In this document: positions 26,354 to 35,283 of the stretch, in pieces | How the letters are laid out: each line of letters opens with the position of its first letter | Numbering within the stretch: the stretch's first letter is position 1 | NCBI GenBank assembly: GCA_963824705.1 | Contig: CAWGQE010000003.1 | Coordinates: 124,001-188,000, forward strand | Origin: VRUE01 sp963824705 | GTDB taxonomy: Bacteria; Actinomycetota; Thermoleophilia; Solirubrobacterales; 70-9 | Direction: 5' to 3' | DNA: 64,000 nt | The notes under the pieces: model-generated | Told to the model about the DNA's origin: nothing | The model's database searches: none | Seen by the model: the letters and a program-made list of their open reading frames with translations, nothing else | Position numbers and translations under genes: made by a program

Positions 26354-26806
26354 ATGAGCCACGAACTGCGAGTGTTTTTTGCGACGGCAGTGGTAACGGT
26401 AGTCGCGGGTTTGGTCGTACGCTGGATGGCGAGGGAGGACAGCGAACCGTTCAAGGTCGAGATCCTGGACTTCTCAACCGATCTGTTCGCGGCGGCGACG
26501 GCTGTCTTTCCAACTGTCCTTCTCATCCAGGCCAAGCCACATGGTGCTATCAGTGTCTCTGAAGCTCAGTTGGCGGCTCTGATAGTCCTAATTTTTTCGA
26601 TCCCCGTATGGGCGCGATTCGATGCGCGCTACTTTTCCTACTGGCGCAAAGGCGAACGGCGCCTGATCAAAAACAAGAAACTGGAGGGTTCAATAGAAGC
26701 GTCAAAGCCGAAGCGCACGAAGATCCTCGGGTTTCTCATCGGAAATGGGCTCGGACTTGCAGTGCTGTGCATGTCTACGATCCTGGCGCAGCAGGTTGCG
26801 TCATGA
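26354..26806 (+). CDS. Membrane protein of unknown function, lower GC
   Basis: The 150-residue protein starts at ATG 26354; an upstream GTG would overlap the previous gene and encode a non-hydrophobic leader. Segments HELRVFFATAVVTVVAGLVV, an amphipathic linker, ALIVLIFSIPVWARF and the C-terminal ILGFLIGNGLGLAVLCMSTI give about three to four helices, with a basic loop (YWRKGERRLIKNKKLEGS). Codon use is clearly more AT-rich than neighbours (ATTTTTTCGATC, AAAAACAAG), suggesting recent transfer or relaxed selection. Its stop overlaps the next ATG (ATGA). Confidence 0.6.
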   Translation: MSHELRVFFATAVVTVVAGLVVRWMAREDSEPFKVEILDFSTDLFAAATAVFPTVLLIQAKPHGAISVSEAQLAALIVLIFSIPVWARFDARYFSYWRKGERRLIKNKKLEGSIEASKPKRTKILGFLIGNGLGLAVLCMSTILAQQVAS

Positions 26807-26970
26807 GGCAGTTCGACAGGAACTTCTCCATCGTCGGAAGCCTGCTTGCGGTTGTTGCTCTGATTGCGGCTATCGGCCTCGACTCGTTTCTGAGGGGCCT
26901 CGGGGCAATCATTGTCGCGCTCGCCCTCCTTGGAGCCGCCGTGTTTTGGCTTTCTCGGTCAAGGATGTGA
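26803..26970 (+). CDS. Small membrane protein (55 residues)
   Basis: The ATG overlaps the stop of the preceding membrane gene (ATGA), indicating translational coupling. The peptide is nearly all membrane: FSIVGSLLAVVALIAAIGL, a short SFLRGL turn, then GAIIVALALLGAAVFWL and a basic SRSRM end, so a helical hairpin with both ends on one side. No family is recognised. It shares the lower GC of its partner and probably forms a two-component membrane unit with it. Confidence 0.55.
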   Translation: MRQFDRNFSIVGSLLAVVALIAAIGLDSFLRGLGAIIVALALLGAAVFWLSRSRM

Positions 26971-27006
26971 CCGATTGGGCCAAACGCCCACGGCGGCGCT
27001 ACGTCA

Positions 27007-27564
27007 CTAGTCCCCAGCCTCCTCGCCACTCGGCTTCAGGGCGTACCACTGGGCGCCGAAGGCGCTGACGTCGTTGCCTTTGGCCTCGCCTGGTTTGGTG
27101 TCCTCGACGAAGGTGTAGAGAGGGTGGCCGGCGTAGGTCACCTGCGTGGTGCCGTCGCTGCGCTTGGTCGTGCCGAGCTTCGAGGCTTCGGCGCCACTCA
27201 TCGCCTGCGGGGCGCCACTGGTCGTCAGTGGGGGCCAGCCTTGCGCGCAAGCGCCGTAGCAAGCCGACTGGGTGCCCTTGTCTTTGTGGAAGTCGTAGAG
27301 GGTGAAGCCTTTGGAGTCGACCAGGATGGCGGTGCCGAGTTCGGGGCTCTTGGCCACCGCGACGACGCCGGCGGTGCCGGTTGCGGCTTCGCCGCCGCCC
27401 GTTTCGCTCTTGGCGCTCTTCGTCGTGCCGGTTTCGCCGCCGCCCGATCCGTAGGCGCCGCCTTCGCCCGAGCTGGAGCTGGAGCTGCTGCTGCCACCGC
27501 AGCCGGCCACGGCGAGTAGTGCGCCGATCGCGAGGATGGCGATAGCTGGAAGGGTTCTGGTCAA
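27007..27564 (-). CDS. Lipoprotein with COG4315-type secreted repeats
   Basis: The 185-residue protein starts at TTG 27564, supported by AGGAGG seven bases upstream. A lipobox (ALLAVAGC) is followed by a Ser/Gly-rich linker. The mature part carries two copies of the repeat found in predicted lipoproteins of COG4315: LGTAILVDSKGFTLYDFHKD then CYGACAQGWPPL, and YAGHPLYTFVEDTKPGEAKG then FGAQWYAL. The family is extracytoplasmic and of unknown function; the paired Cys in ACYGAC suggest a disulfide or metal site. The longer upstream frame into the transporter region is not coding. Confidence 0.85.
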   Translation of the reverse strand: MTRTLPAIAILAIGALLAVAGCGGSSSSSSSSGEGGAYGSGGGETGTTKSAKSETGGGEAATGTAGVVAVAKSPELGTAILVDSKGFTLYDFHKDKGTQSACYGACAQGWPPLTTSGAPQAMSGAEASKLGTTKRSDGTTQVTYAGHPLYTFVEDTKPGEAKGNDVSAFGAQWYALKPSGEEAGD

Positions 27565-27641
27565 GGGACTGCCTCCTGAGTCGCGGGCGCGGCGACGTGC
27601 CGCGAGGTTTGCCCGGAGTACGGAGGGAGGGCCGGCCAGGT

Positions 27642-28505
27642 TCAGGCGGCCGGTGCCAACTGGCGGGGCGCCCGCGAGGGCAGCAGCAGAGCCGAGGCGC
27701 AGACCATCGCGAAGGCGGCGCTCTGCAGGGCGATGCCGAGGGGGTTGGCGGAGAGCGGATCGCCGAAGACCAGCACGCCACCGGCGATCTGGCTCGCGTT
27801 TGCGACCAGGCCGATCAAGCCGATCGCCTCGATCGCCTGGCCTCTCTGCAGCGCCGCCACCGTCGTGTACTGGGCCAGGGCCCCGCAGACGACGATCAGC
27901 GCCACCCAGGGGGCGATCAGCGCGATCGAGATCTCGCCGACGCCGAACAGTCCCTTGATCGCGATCCCCGCGAAGGCGATCAGCGTCCCGGCGAGCGCGG
28001 CGAGGAGCACCCCGTGGCGTTGAGCGAGACGCTGGGAGCGATGGCCGAGCGCAAGCCCGCCGGCGAGCATTGCCAGCCCGCCCTCGAAGCCGAGGATCGC
28101 GCCGACCGAGAATTCGGAGTGACTGCCGTGCAGCTGCGGCACGGTGACGGCGAGCAGGGCGAGCCCGCCGCCGCCGAGGAGCAGCGCCAGCCATTGGCGT
28201 CGCTCGACCGGATCGCCGAAGAGCCGCTGCGACATCACCGCCAGCAGCACCGCACCGCCGGCGAGGACCGCCTGCACGAGGGAGATCGGCGCCATCGAGA
28301 GCGCCGCGACGTGGACCAGCCAGGCGACCGCGGCGAGCCCCCAGCCGGCCGCGAACCAGCGCGAGCCGGCCAGGGCGCGGGCGCTCTGCAGCGGCTGCCG
28401 CAGGCGAACCGGCGTCGCGTGGTGACATCCCCGGTGCTTGAGCAGCGAGGCGAGGTTCGTCATCAGCGCAGCGACGAGCGCAAGTGCGATGCCGACCTCC
28501 ATCAA
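27642..28505 (-). CDS. DMT-superfamily transporter (EamA/NIPA-like)
   Basis: The 287-residue protein has nine to ten hydrophobic helices, beginning VGIALALVAALMTNLASLLK. The repeat of two five-helix halves and the P-x-x-L-V-Q-A-V-L motif (APISLVQAVLAGGAVLLAV) are typical of drug/metabolite transporters; the second half has YTTVAALQRGQAIEAIGL. It resembles the NIPA/magnesium-transporter-like branch seen in actinobacteria. ATG 28505 and the next ATG are both possible. The substrate is unknown. It lies in a leftward run that includes the helicase. Confidence 0.75.
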   Translation of the reverse strand: MMEVGIALALVAALMTNLASLLKHRGCHHATPVRLRQPLQSARALAGSRWFAAGWGLAAVAWLVHVAALSMAPISLVQAVLAGGAVLLAVMSQRLFGDPVERRQWLALLLGGGGLALLAVTVPQLHGSHSEFSVGAILGFEGGLAMLAGGLALGHRSQRLAQRHGVLLAALAGTLIAFAGIAIKGLFGVGEISIALIAPWVALIVVCGALAQYTTVAALQRGQAIEAIGLIGLVANASQIAGGVLVFGDPLSANPLGIALQSAAFAMVCASALLLPSRAPRQLAPAA

Positions 28506-28518
28506 AAGGCCTCCCGGC

Positions 28519-28856
28519 CTACCGCCGGCCGACTACGTCGCGCGCCCGCGCCACCGCGGAGGCTGAGGTGTGGCACGCCTTGGCGATCGCGTTGTCGGCG
28601 CGATCGGGAGCGCGGCGGACCTCGAACTCGAGCAGGCCGGCCCGGCGCGCTTTCATGCGCGTGTCGTTGTTGGAATCGGCCGGTGCCGCCTCGAGCGCCG
28701 CGTCGCCGGCCCGCTCCCGCCTGCAGGTGAGGCAGAAGTTGCCGTCAGCTGCTGTGGTCCAGGTTTTCGGCAGCGGCACCGCTGCGCCGTCGAGCTGGCT
28801 GACCGAGACGCCACAGCGGTCACAGGTCCACTTGGGAGCGGTGGTAGCGGTAGCGG

Positions 28857-28860
<4 letters not shown>
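28519..28860 (-). CDS. Small zinc-ribbon protein coupled to DEAD-box helicase
   Basis: The 113-residue protein has an N-terminal CDRCGVSVSQL and, 30 residues later, FCLTCRRERAGDAAL: two C-x-x-C knuckles forming a treble-clef or zinc-ribbon fold. The C-terminal half (DRADNAIAKACHTSASAVAR) looks like a short helix-turn-helix. Its ATG overlaps the helicase stop (ATGA on the minus strand), so the two are made together. A nucleic-acid-binding accessory to the helicase is a reasonable inference; I do not know a named family. Confidence 0.65.
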
Positions 28861-30065
<1,205 letters not shown>

Positions 30066-30281
30066 GATTTTGTGAGCTCCTTTTTGAGCGAATAGGGAGA
30101 TCCAGCGACCCCTAAACGCAAAGACAGCGCACGGAGAAACGGAACCTCTCGGGTGGCAGTGGGCCAAACCCGACAACCACACCGTAGCAGCCAAGATGTC
30201 GATCGCACCCGGCGTGTCGATTATGGGCTTGCTCGTTCGTCGTGGGGGTAGAGAGCCAAACAGCGACCATAAGGAGGCAGC

Positions 30282-30854
30282 ATGGGAAAGATCGTCGTAA
30301 CCGAGTTCGTGTCCCTCGACGGTGTGATCGAGGCGCCGGGTGGGGGCGAGGACTACCGCCACGCCGGCTGGACCTTCGAGATCGATCGGGGCAAAGAGGG
30401 CGACGCGTTCAAGCTCGACGAGCTGCGCGAGGCCGAGGTGCAGTTGCTCGGTCGGGTTACCTACGAGGGCTTCGCCGCCGCCTGGCCGACGATCGAAGAC
30501 GAGGCCGGCTTCGCCGAGAAGATGAACGGGATGCCGAAGTACGTCGTCTCCTCGACCCTGGCCGAGGCCGAGTGGGAGAACTCCACCATCCTCAGCGGCG
30601 ACGTCGCCGAGGAGGTCGCGAAGCTGAAGCGCGAGATCGAGGGAGTGATCCTCGTCGCCGGCAGCGCCCGGCTGGTCCAGGCGCTGGTCGAGCACGACCT
30701 GGTCGACGAGCTGCGCCTGATGGTCTTCCCGGTGATGCTCGGCGAGGGCAAGCGCCTCTTCGGCGATGTCAGCGAGAAGAAGCCGCTGCGCCTGGTGGGC
30801 TCGCGGGGGCTGGGCGACGGAATCGCCCTGCTCACCTACGAGCCCACCGGCTGA
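30282..30854 (+). CDS. RibD C-terminal/dihydrofolate reductase-like protein
   Basis: The 190-residue protein has the fold shared by the reductase domain of RibD and by DHFR: start KIVVTEFVSLDGVIEAPGGG, NADPH-binding region LLGRVTYEGFAAAWP, a VSSTL strand, and the C-terminal block LVQALVEHDLVDELRLMVFP and GEGKRLF. It lacks the deaminase domain of true RibD. Stand-alone members (YyaP/YwjB group) have unknown substrates. Start by AAGGAGG seven bases upstream. It converges on the vWA gene with a 4-base gap. A second family member is encoded at 52238. Confidence 0.85.
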   Translation: MGKIVVTEFVSLDGVIEAPGGGEDYRHAGWTFEIDRGKEGDAFKLDELREAEVQLLGRVTYEGFAAAWPTIEDEAGFAEKMNGMPKYVVSSTLAEAEWENSTILSGDVAEEVAKLKREIEGVILVAGSARLVQALVEHDLVDELRLMVFPVMLGEGKRLFGDVSEKKPLRLVGSRGLGDGIALLTYEPTG

Positions 30855-30858
30855 GCGC

Positions 30859-31887
30859 TTATTTCTGCGTGCTCTGACCTACCTGGGTCGTCAGGGTCGC
30901 TTTCGGCGCGCCGGAGGCGACCGTGGCGGCCTTGACGTCGAAGCGCAGCGTCCCTTTGCGCAGCCCGGAGATTTTGACGATGGTGAAGGTCGAGCTCGCC
31001 GTCTTCGTCACCTTCAGTTTCCCTGGTTTGCGGGAGGCGACCGCGAGCAGACCGTGTTTGCCGACCAGGGCCAGGCCGTTGAGCTTGAATTTGTCGAGTG
31101 GGCTCGCCCAGGTCAGGGTGATCTGCAGCGTCTTGGTCGCCGCTCCGACGGTGAGCTTGTGAACCTTGCTCTGGCCCTGTTTGAGCAGGTCGGTGAACTG
31201 CTGCGGCGGGGTCTGGCAGGTGAGCGCCGCGCCGATGCTGTTCATCGCCGCCTGCAGCCCGCTCGTGTCTGCCACCGGGAAGTATTTGCCGCCGGTGTCT
31301 TTGGCGATTTTTTTCAGCCGCGCCTGATCGGGGCCGGCTGAGATCCCCGAGCCGAAGCCGATCACGTAGGTCGGCACCTTGTGGGTCAGGTGCCCTTCGT
31401 TGTAGGTGCCGACGTCGTGGCCGCCGTCGGTGAGAAAGACCCGTGCGTCGGCGCCGGGGTTGTCGGCGTCGGACTTGGCGAATGCGCCGTTGTAGTCGGT
31501 GGCGCCGTTGTCGGCTTTGATCGCCCCGTCGAGCGCGCTGCGCATCGCGCTCGCGTTGGCTCCGACGGCCTCGGGCGGGAAGACCGTGTTGGCGGCCGGG
31601 GTGGAGATGATGCCGGGGATTTCCAGCCCCGAGCCGAACTCGACCGCGCCGAGCTGCGTGCTGGGTGAGAGATCGTCGATCAGCAGGCTCATCCCCTGCA
31701 CGCGGAGGCGGTCAGGGTCGGTGATTTCCATCGAGCCCGAGTCGTCGATGATCGCCTCGATGTTGCTCGCGCTCTTGCAGCTCGACGCGCTGATGGTCGC
31801 GGCTGACGCGCCCGGTGCGGCTATCAGTCCCACCACGAGGAGCGCGATGGCCCCCGGTCCCAACAGCAGCTTTGCGACTCGTCTCAT
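30859..31887 (-). CDS. Secreted von Willebrand factor A domain protein
   Basis: The 342-residue protein has signal peptide LLLGPGAIALLVVGLIAAPG. The vWA domain (about 38-215) has an intact MIDAS: DDSGSM (D-x-S-x-S), Thr in GATDYNGAF and Asp in FLTDGGHDVG, so it should bind a divalent cation and a protein partner. The remainder (about 225-340) is beta-rich, ending in a Thr/Val-rich C-terminus with no membrane anchor or sorting motif. It converges on the RibD-like gene. Adhesion or matrix binding is the usual role of such proteins. Confidence 0.85.
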   Translation of the reverse strand: MRRVAKLLLGPGAIALLVVGLIAAPGASAATISASSCKSASNIEAIIDDSGSMEITDPDRLRVQGMSLLIDDLSPSTQLGAVEFGSGLEIPGIISTPAANTVFPPEAVGANASAMRSALDGAIKADNGATDYNGAFAKSDADNPGADARVFLTDGGHDVGTYNEGHLTHKVPTYVIGFGSGISAGPDQARLKKIAKDTGGKYFPVADTSGLQAAMNSIGAALTCQTPPQQFTDLLKQGQSKVHKLTVGAATKTLQITLTWASPLDKFKLNGLALVGKHGLLAVASRKPGKLKVTKTASSTFTIVKISGLRKGTLRFDVKAATVASGAPKATLTTQVGQSTQK

Positions 31888-31996
31888 CTGGTTCTCCCCA
31901 ATTGAAGGTTTCGAGCGGTCAGCCTAGCGCGGCCGGCAGCGGGCTTCCCACCTTTTACGGACGTTTGTCGCACGCTCCATGCGGCCGGAATTCGGC

Positions 31997-32863
31997 TCAG
32001 ACGGCGAGGATCAGCGAGTAGATCACGCCGGCGACGATGCAGTAGATGCCGAACGGGGTCAGGCGGTTCGTCTCGAAGAAGCGCAGCAGGAACTTGACAG
32101 CGATGTAGGTGGTCAGCGCCGCCGCCAGAGCGCCGACGAGGGCCGGCCCGCGCACGCCGTCGCCGGCGTGTCCCATCAGTTCAGGGAGCTTGAGCACGCC
32201 GGCGGCGCCGATGATCGGCGTCGCGAGCAGGAAGGCGTAGCGCGCCGCGTCCTCGTTGGAGAGGCCGAAGAGGAGCCCGCCGCCCATCGTGATCCCCGAG
32301 CGCGAGATGCCGGGGATGAGCGCCGCCGCCTGGGCGGTGCCGATCCCGAATGCCTGCTTCCAGGTGAGCTTGGCGATGCGGCTGTCGGAGTCGCCTTTGT
32401 AGTCGTCCGGCTGTGGCGGACGGCGGCGGAAGCGCTCGAAGACGAGCAGCAGGACGCCGTTGAGGATCAGGAAGGCCGCCGCGGTGGAGGCGGAGGCAAA
32501 GAGGGTGCGCAGCGGATGCTCGAGCGCGAGGCCGACTATTCCGGCGGGGATCGTGCCGGCGACGAGCAGCCAGCCGAGCCTTGCGTCGGTGTCTCCGGCG
32601 CCGATCTGACGGTCACGTAGCGAACGGCCGAGACCGCGGAAGATCCGCTTCCAGTCGTCGAGGAAGAGGAAGAAGAGGACGATCGCCGTGGCGCAGTGGG
32701 TGGCGACGAGGAAGGCCAGGAAGAAGTCGTCGTTCTGGTGGATGTTCCAGCCGAAGATGCTGGGCGCGATCACGCCGTGGCCGAGGCTCGAGATCGGGAA
32801 GGGCTCGGCGATGCCCTGGAGCAAGCCGAGCACCAGGGCCTGGAAGTAGGAGATCGGGTGCAT
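31997..32863 (-). CDS. uppP: Undecaprenyl-diphosphate phosphatase (UppP/BacA type)
   Basis: The 288-residue membrane enzyme recycles the lipid carrier of peptidoglycan synthesis and can give bacitracin resistance. The first active-site motif is LQGIAEPFPISSLGH and the second IPGISRSGITMGGGLL, matching E-x-x-P-(V/I)-S-S-x-(G)-H and P-G-x-S-R-S-G. Eight helices are expected. The first motif is slightly unusual (EPFPISSLGH rather than EFLPVSSTGH), but the catalytic Glu, Ser and His positions remain. It stands alone, divergent from the GGDEF gene. Confidence 0.92.
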   Translation of the reverse strand: MHPISYFQALVLGLLQGIAEPFPISSLGHGVIAPSIFGWNIHQNDDFFLAFLVATHCATAIVLFFLFLDDWKRIFRGLGRSLRDRQIGAGDTDARLGWLLVAGTIPAGIVGLALEHPLRTLFASASTAAAFLILNGVLLLVFERFRRRPPQPDDYKGDSDSRIAKLTWKQAFGIGTAQAAALIPGISRSGITMGGGLLFGLSNEDAARYAFLLATPIIGAAGVLKLPELMGHAGDGVRGPALVGALAAALTTYIAVKFLLRFFETNRLTPFGIYCIVAGVIYSLILAV

Positions 32864-32964
32864 CGGCGCGGGCGCTCATCCTATTTCAGCGCCTAAAGCG
32901 AAAATGAGAAAACGTCGGATGCAAGGCTAAAGCGCGCCTCTTCCTCGCCGATAGTGGGTAGGCG

Positions 32965-34329
32965 ATGGCGCAGACGACAAACGGCAAGGAGGCACTGAGG
33001 CGCTCGGGCTCGGAGGCGCGGGCGCTTGGCGCGCTGACCGTCGCGGCCGCGGGCCTGGTCGGGCTCTCGTTGGCGCTGCCGCATCCCGAAGTCGCCGATC
33101 TCGGCGCGCTGATCCTGGTCGCCGTGGGGATGCTCGCCGGCGGGCTGCTCTGCTTCGCTTTCTCCCGGCGCTTGCCGAGCTGGGCGATCCACCCGATTCT
33201 CGCCGGCATCGTCGCCCTGACCGGGCTGCTGATCTACGAGAGCGGCGTGGCGGCCGGGCAGTACGGGGCAATCTTCGTCTGGGCGATGCTGATCGCCTCC
33301 TACTTCTTCCCGCGCAGGGTCGCGATCGCTCACCTGGCCTGGCTGCTTGCCGTCTACGCGATCGTCCTCGCCGAGGTCGAAAGCACGGCCGGCTTCTCGG
33401 TCTTCACCCGCTGGACCTTCACCGCCGTGTCCCTCGTGGTCGTCACCGCGCTGACCAGCGAGATAGTCGCCCGCCGGACCCGCGCCGACCAGCGCGCCCG
33501 CAGCTTCTTCGACCTCTCCCACGACATGCTCTGCACCGCCAACATGGACGGTTACTTCGTCGAGCTGAACTCGGCCTGGGAGCACAGCCTCGGTTACAGC
33601 GACGAGGAAATGCGCTCGAAGCCGTTCGTCGATCTCGTCCACCCCGACGACCGCAAGCGCACCGAAGCCGAGACAGCCGCCCTCTTCGACAGCGGTGTGG
33701 AGACGGTGGGCTTCGAGAACCGCTACCTGGCCAAGGACGACAGCTGGCACTGGCTGCGCTGGAGCTCGACGCTGTCCGCCGACGAGTCGCTGGTCTACGC
33801 CCGCGCGACCGACGTGACCGAGCTGAAGCGGATCGAGTCCGAACGCGAGGACCTGCTGGTCGAAGTCAAAGTCCTCGCCGCCAGCGACGCGCTGACCGGG
33901 CTGCCGAACCGGCGCACGCTCGACGAGCAGCTGCCGCGCGAGATGGCCCGGGCCCGCCGTTCCTCCGCGTCGCTGTGCCTGGCGATCCTCGACATCGACT
34001 TCTTCAAGGCCTACAACGACGCTCATGGGCACCTCGCCGGCGACGGCATGCTGCGCGACTGCGCCGAGGCTTGGGACTCGGAGCTGAGGGGAGAAGACAT
34101 CATCGTCCGCTACGGCGGCGAGGAGTTCCTCGTGCTGCTCCCTGGAGCCTCGATCGAGCAGGCGGCCGAGACGGTCGAACGGCTGCGGGCGGTGACGCCC
34201 GACGGGCAGACCTGCTCAGCAGGCCTCGCCTGTTGGGACTTCAGCGAGAGCGCCGAGGACCTGCTCGAGCGCGCGGACGTGGCGCTCTACGCGGCGAAGG
34301 ACTCGGGGCGCGATCGCCTCGCGTTTTAG
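32965..34329 (+). CDS. Membrane diguanylate cyclase with PAS domain
   Basis: The 454-residue protein has six helices (about 20-166) forming a membrane sensor, then a PAS domain (about 175-290: HDMLCTANMDGYFVELNSAW then a PAC-like DDSWHWLRWSSTL) and a GGDEF domain (about 300-454). The active site is RYGGEEF and metal Asp in ILDIDFFKAYND. An RGED five residues before GGEEF fits the RxxD inhibitory site, so the enzyme is probably active and product-inhibited. It makes c-di-GMP. No EAL or PilZ gene is nearby. Confidence 0.92.
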   Translation: MAQTTNGKEALRRSGSEARALGALTVAAAGLVGLSLALPHPEVADLGALILVAVGMLAGGLLCFAFSRRLPSWAIHPILAGIVALTGLLIYESGVAAGQYGAIFVWAMLIASYFFPRRVAIAHLAWLLAVYAIVLAEVESTAGFSVFTRWTFTAVSLVVVTALTSEIVARRTRADQRARSFFDLSHDMLCTANMDGYFVELNSAWEHSLGYSDEEMRSKPFVDLVHPDDRKRTEAETAALFDSGVETVGFENRYLAKDDSWHWLRWSSTLSADESLVYARATDVTELKRIESEREDLLVEVKVLAASDALTGLPNRRTLDEQLPREMARARRSSASLCLAILDIDFFKAYNDAHGHLAGDGMLRDCAEAWDSELRGEDIIVRYGGEEFLVLLPGASIEQAAETVERLRAVTPDGQTCSAGLACWDFSESAEDLLERADVALYAAKDSGRDRLAF

Positions 34330-34336
34330 CCGCTTC

Positions 34337-34570
34337 TCAGTAACGCGGGGTTTCGCGTATTTCTCGCCGGTCATCGACCAAGACGTCTCCTTCGCGGCGG
34401 CGTCGAGTCATAGTCCCCCACTGCCACAGGCCGATGATCAGCCCGACCACGCCGGCGATCATCAAGATCAGCCCGACCGTGTCGAGGCTGACGCCCTTGA
34501 GGTGGAGGTTGGTCGCGTAGCGCAGAATCGCGCCCACGGCGATCAGGAAGAGTGCTCCGGCAGTAGTCAT
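34337..34570 (-). CDS. DUF6458 small membrane protein
   Basis: The 77-residue protein has two helices (AGALFLIAVGAILRYAT, and GLILMIAGVVGLIIGLWQW), followed by an Arg-rich segment and short acidic tail (TRRRREGDVLVDDRRE). This is the DUF6458 pattern common in actinobacteria. No Shine-Dalgarno is visible. A SigB/SigF-type promoter ends exactly 10 bases before the ATG, so the mRNA is probably leaderless and the gene stress-induced. Confidence 0.8.
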   Translation of the reverse strand: MTTAGALFLIAVGAILRYATNLHLKGVSLDTVGLILMIAGVVGLIIGLWQWGTMTRRRREGDVLVDDRREIRETPRY

Positions 34571-34580
34571 AGCGCCAAAT

Positions 34581-34604
34581 TACCCCCGGTTTGAATCGCT
34601 AAAC
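34581..34604 (-). promoter_or_regulatory. SigB/SigF-type promoter of the DUF6458 gene
   Basis: Read on the minus strand: GTTT (34604-34601), 15-base spacer, GGGTA (34585-34581). This is the GTTT-N14-16-GGGTA form of general-stress sigma factors in actinobacteria. The gap from GGGTA to ATG is 10 bases, as for the DUF4235 gene. Confidence 0.7.
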
Positions 34605-34614
34605 TGTCGCCGGG

Positions 34615-35283
34615 CTAGGGCGAGGCGAGGACCACTGCAAGCGGCCCGTCGCCAGCGGGCAGGCCGGCGGTGTCGAAGCCGGCAGTCGGGCAGCGCTCGA
34701 CCCGATCGACCAGCCCGACGAACTCCGCCTCGCTCTCGAGGAAGCCGATGCGGTGGGTTCGGAAGTGCATCGGCACCACCCAGCGCGGCTCCAGTTCGGC
34801 GACGATCGCGGCGGCCTGCGCGGCGTCGATCGTCGGTCCGCCGCCGACCGGCAGGAAGAGGAGGTCGACGTCGCCGAGCGCCGCCGCCTGCTCGGGCCGC
34901 AGCGCGCTCTGACCGAAATCGCCGAAGTGGGCGACCCGGATCCCTTCAAGCTCGAGGGCGAAGATCGTGTTGGGGCCGCGTTCGGTGCCGGCCGCGGCGT
35001 CGTGCTCGGAGGCGATGCCGACGACCTCGCCGATCGGCGACTCGTGCCTGCCGGCGGTGGAGCGCAGCACGCTGGGATCGCCGCCGATTGCCTCGACGCC
35101 GTTGTGATCGCGATGCTCGTGGGTGATCAGCAGCAGGTCGACATCGTCAGCCTCGATCGGCGGGTACTCGAACTTCATCCCGCGTCCCGCCAGCGAAGAC
35201 ATGTCGGCGAAGGGGTCGATGAACACCGTCGCTTCGGCGGTGCTCAGCGAGAAGGCCGACTGTCCGTACCACTCAACTTGCAT
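34615..35283 (-). CDS. MBL-fold hydrolase, UPF0173/UlaG-like
   Basis: The 222-residue protein starts MQVEWYGQSAFSLSTAEAT, the W-x-G-(H/Q)-(S/A)-(A/C)-F-x-(I/L) entry of the UlaG-like metallo-beta-lactamases. Metal ligands: THEHRDH, His/Asp in VAHFGDFGQ and a late MHFRTH. Members hydrolyse lactones or phosphodiesters in the cytoplasm; this one is unassigned. Its ATG overlaps the stop of the upstream MFS gene by 11 bases, so they form an operon. Confidence 0.85.
   Translation of the reverse strand: MQVEWYGQSAFSLSTAEATVFIDPFADMSSLAGRGMKFEYPPIEADDVDLLLITHEHRDHNGVEAIGGDPSVLRSTAGRHESPIGEVVGIASEHDAAAGTERGPNTIFALELEGIRVAHFGDFGQSALRPEQAAALGDVDLLFLPVGGGPTIDAAQAAAIVAELEPRWVVPMHFRTHRIGFLESEAEFVGLVDRVERCPTAGFDTAGLPAGDGPLAVVLASP

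Noticed and set aside
27565..28428. Upstream extension of the lipoprotein frame
   Set aside because: It runs through the transporter gene in another frame; the TTG at 27564 with AGGAGG and a lipobox is a far better start.
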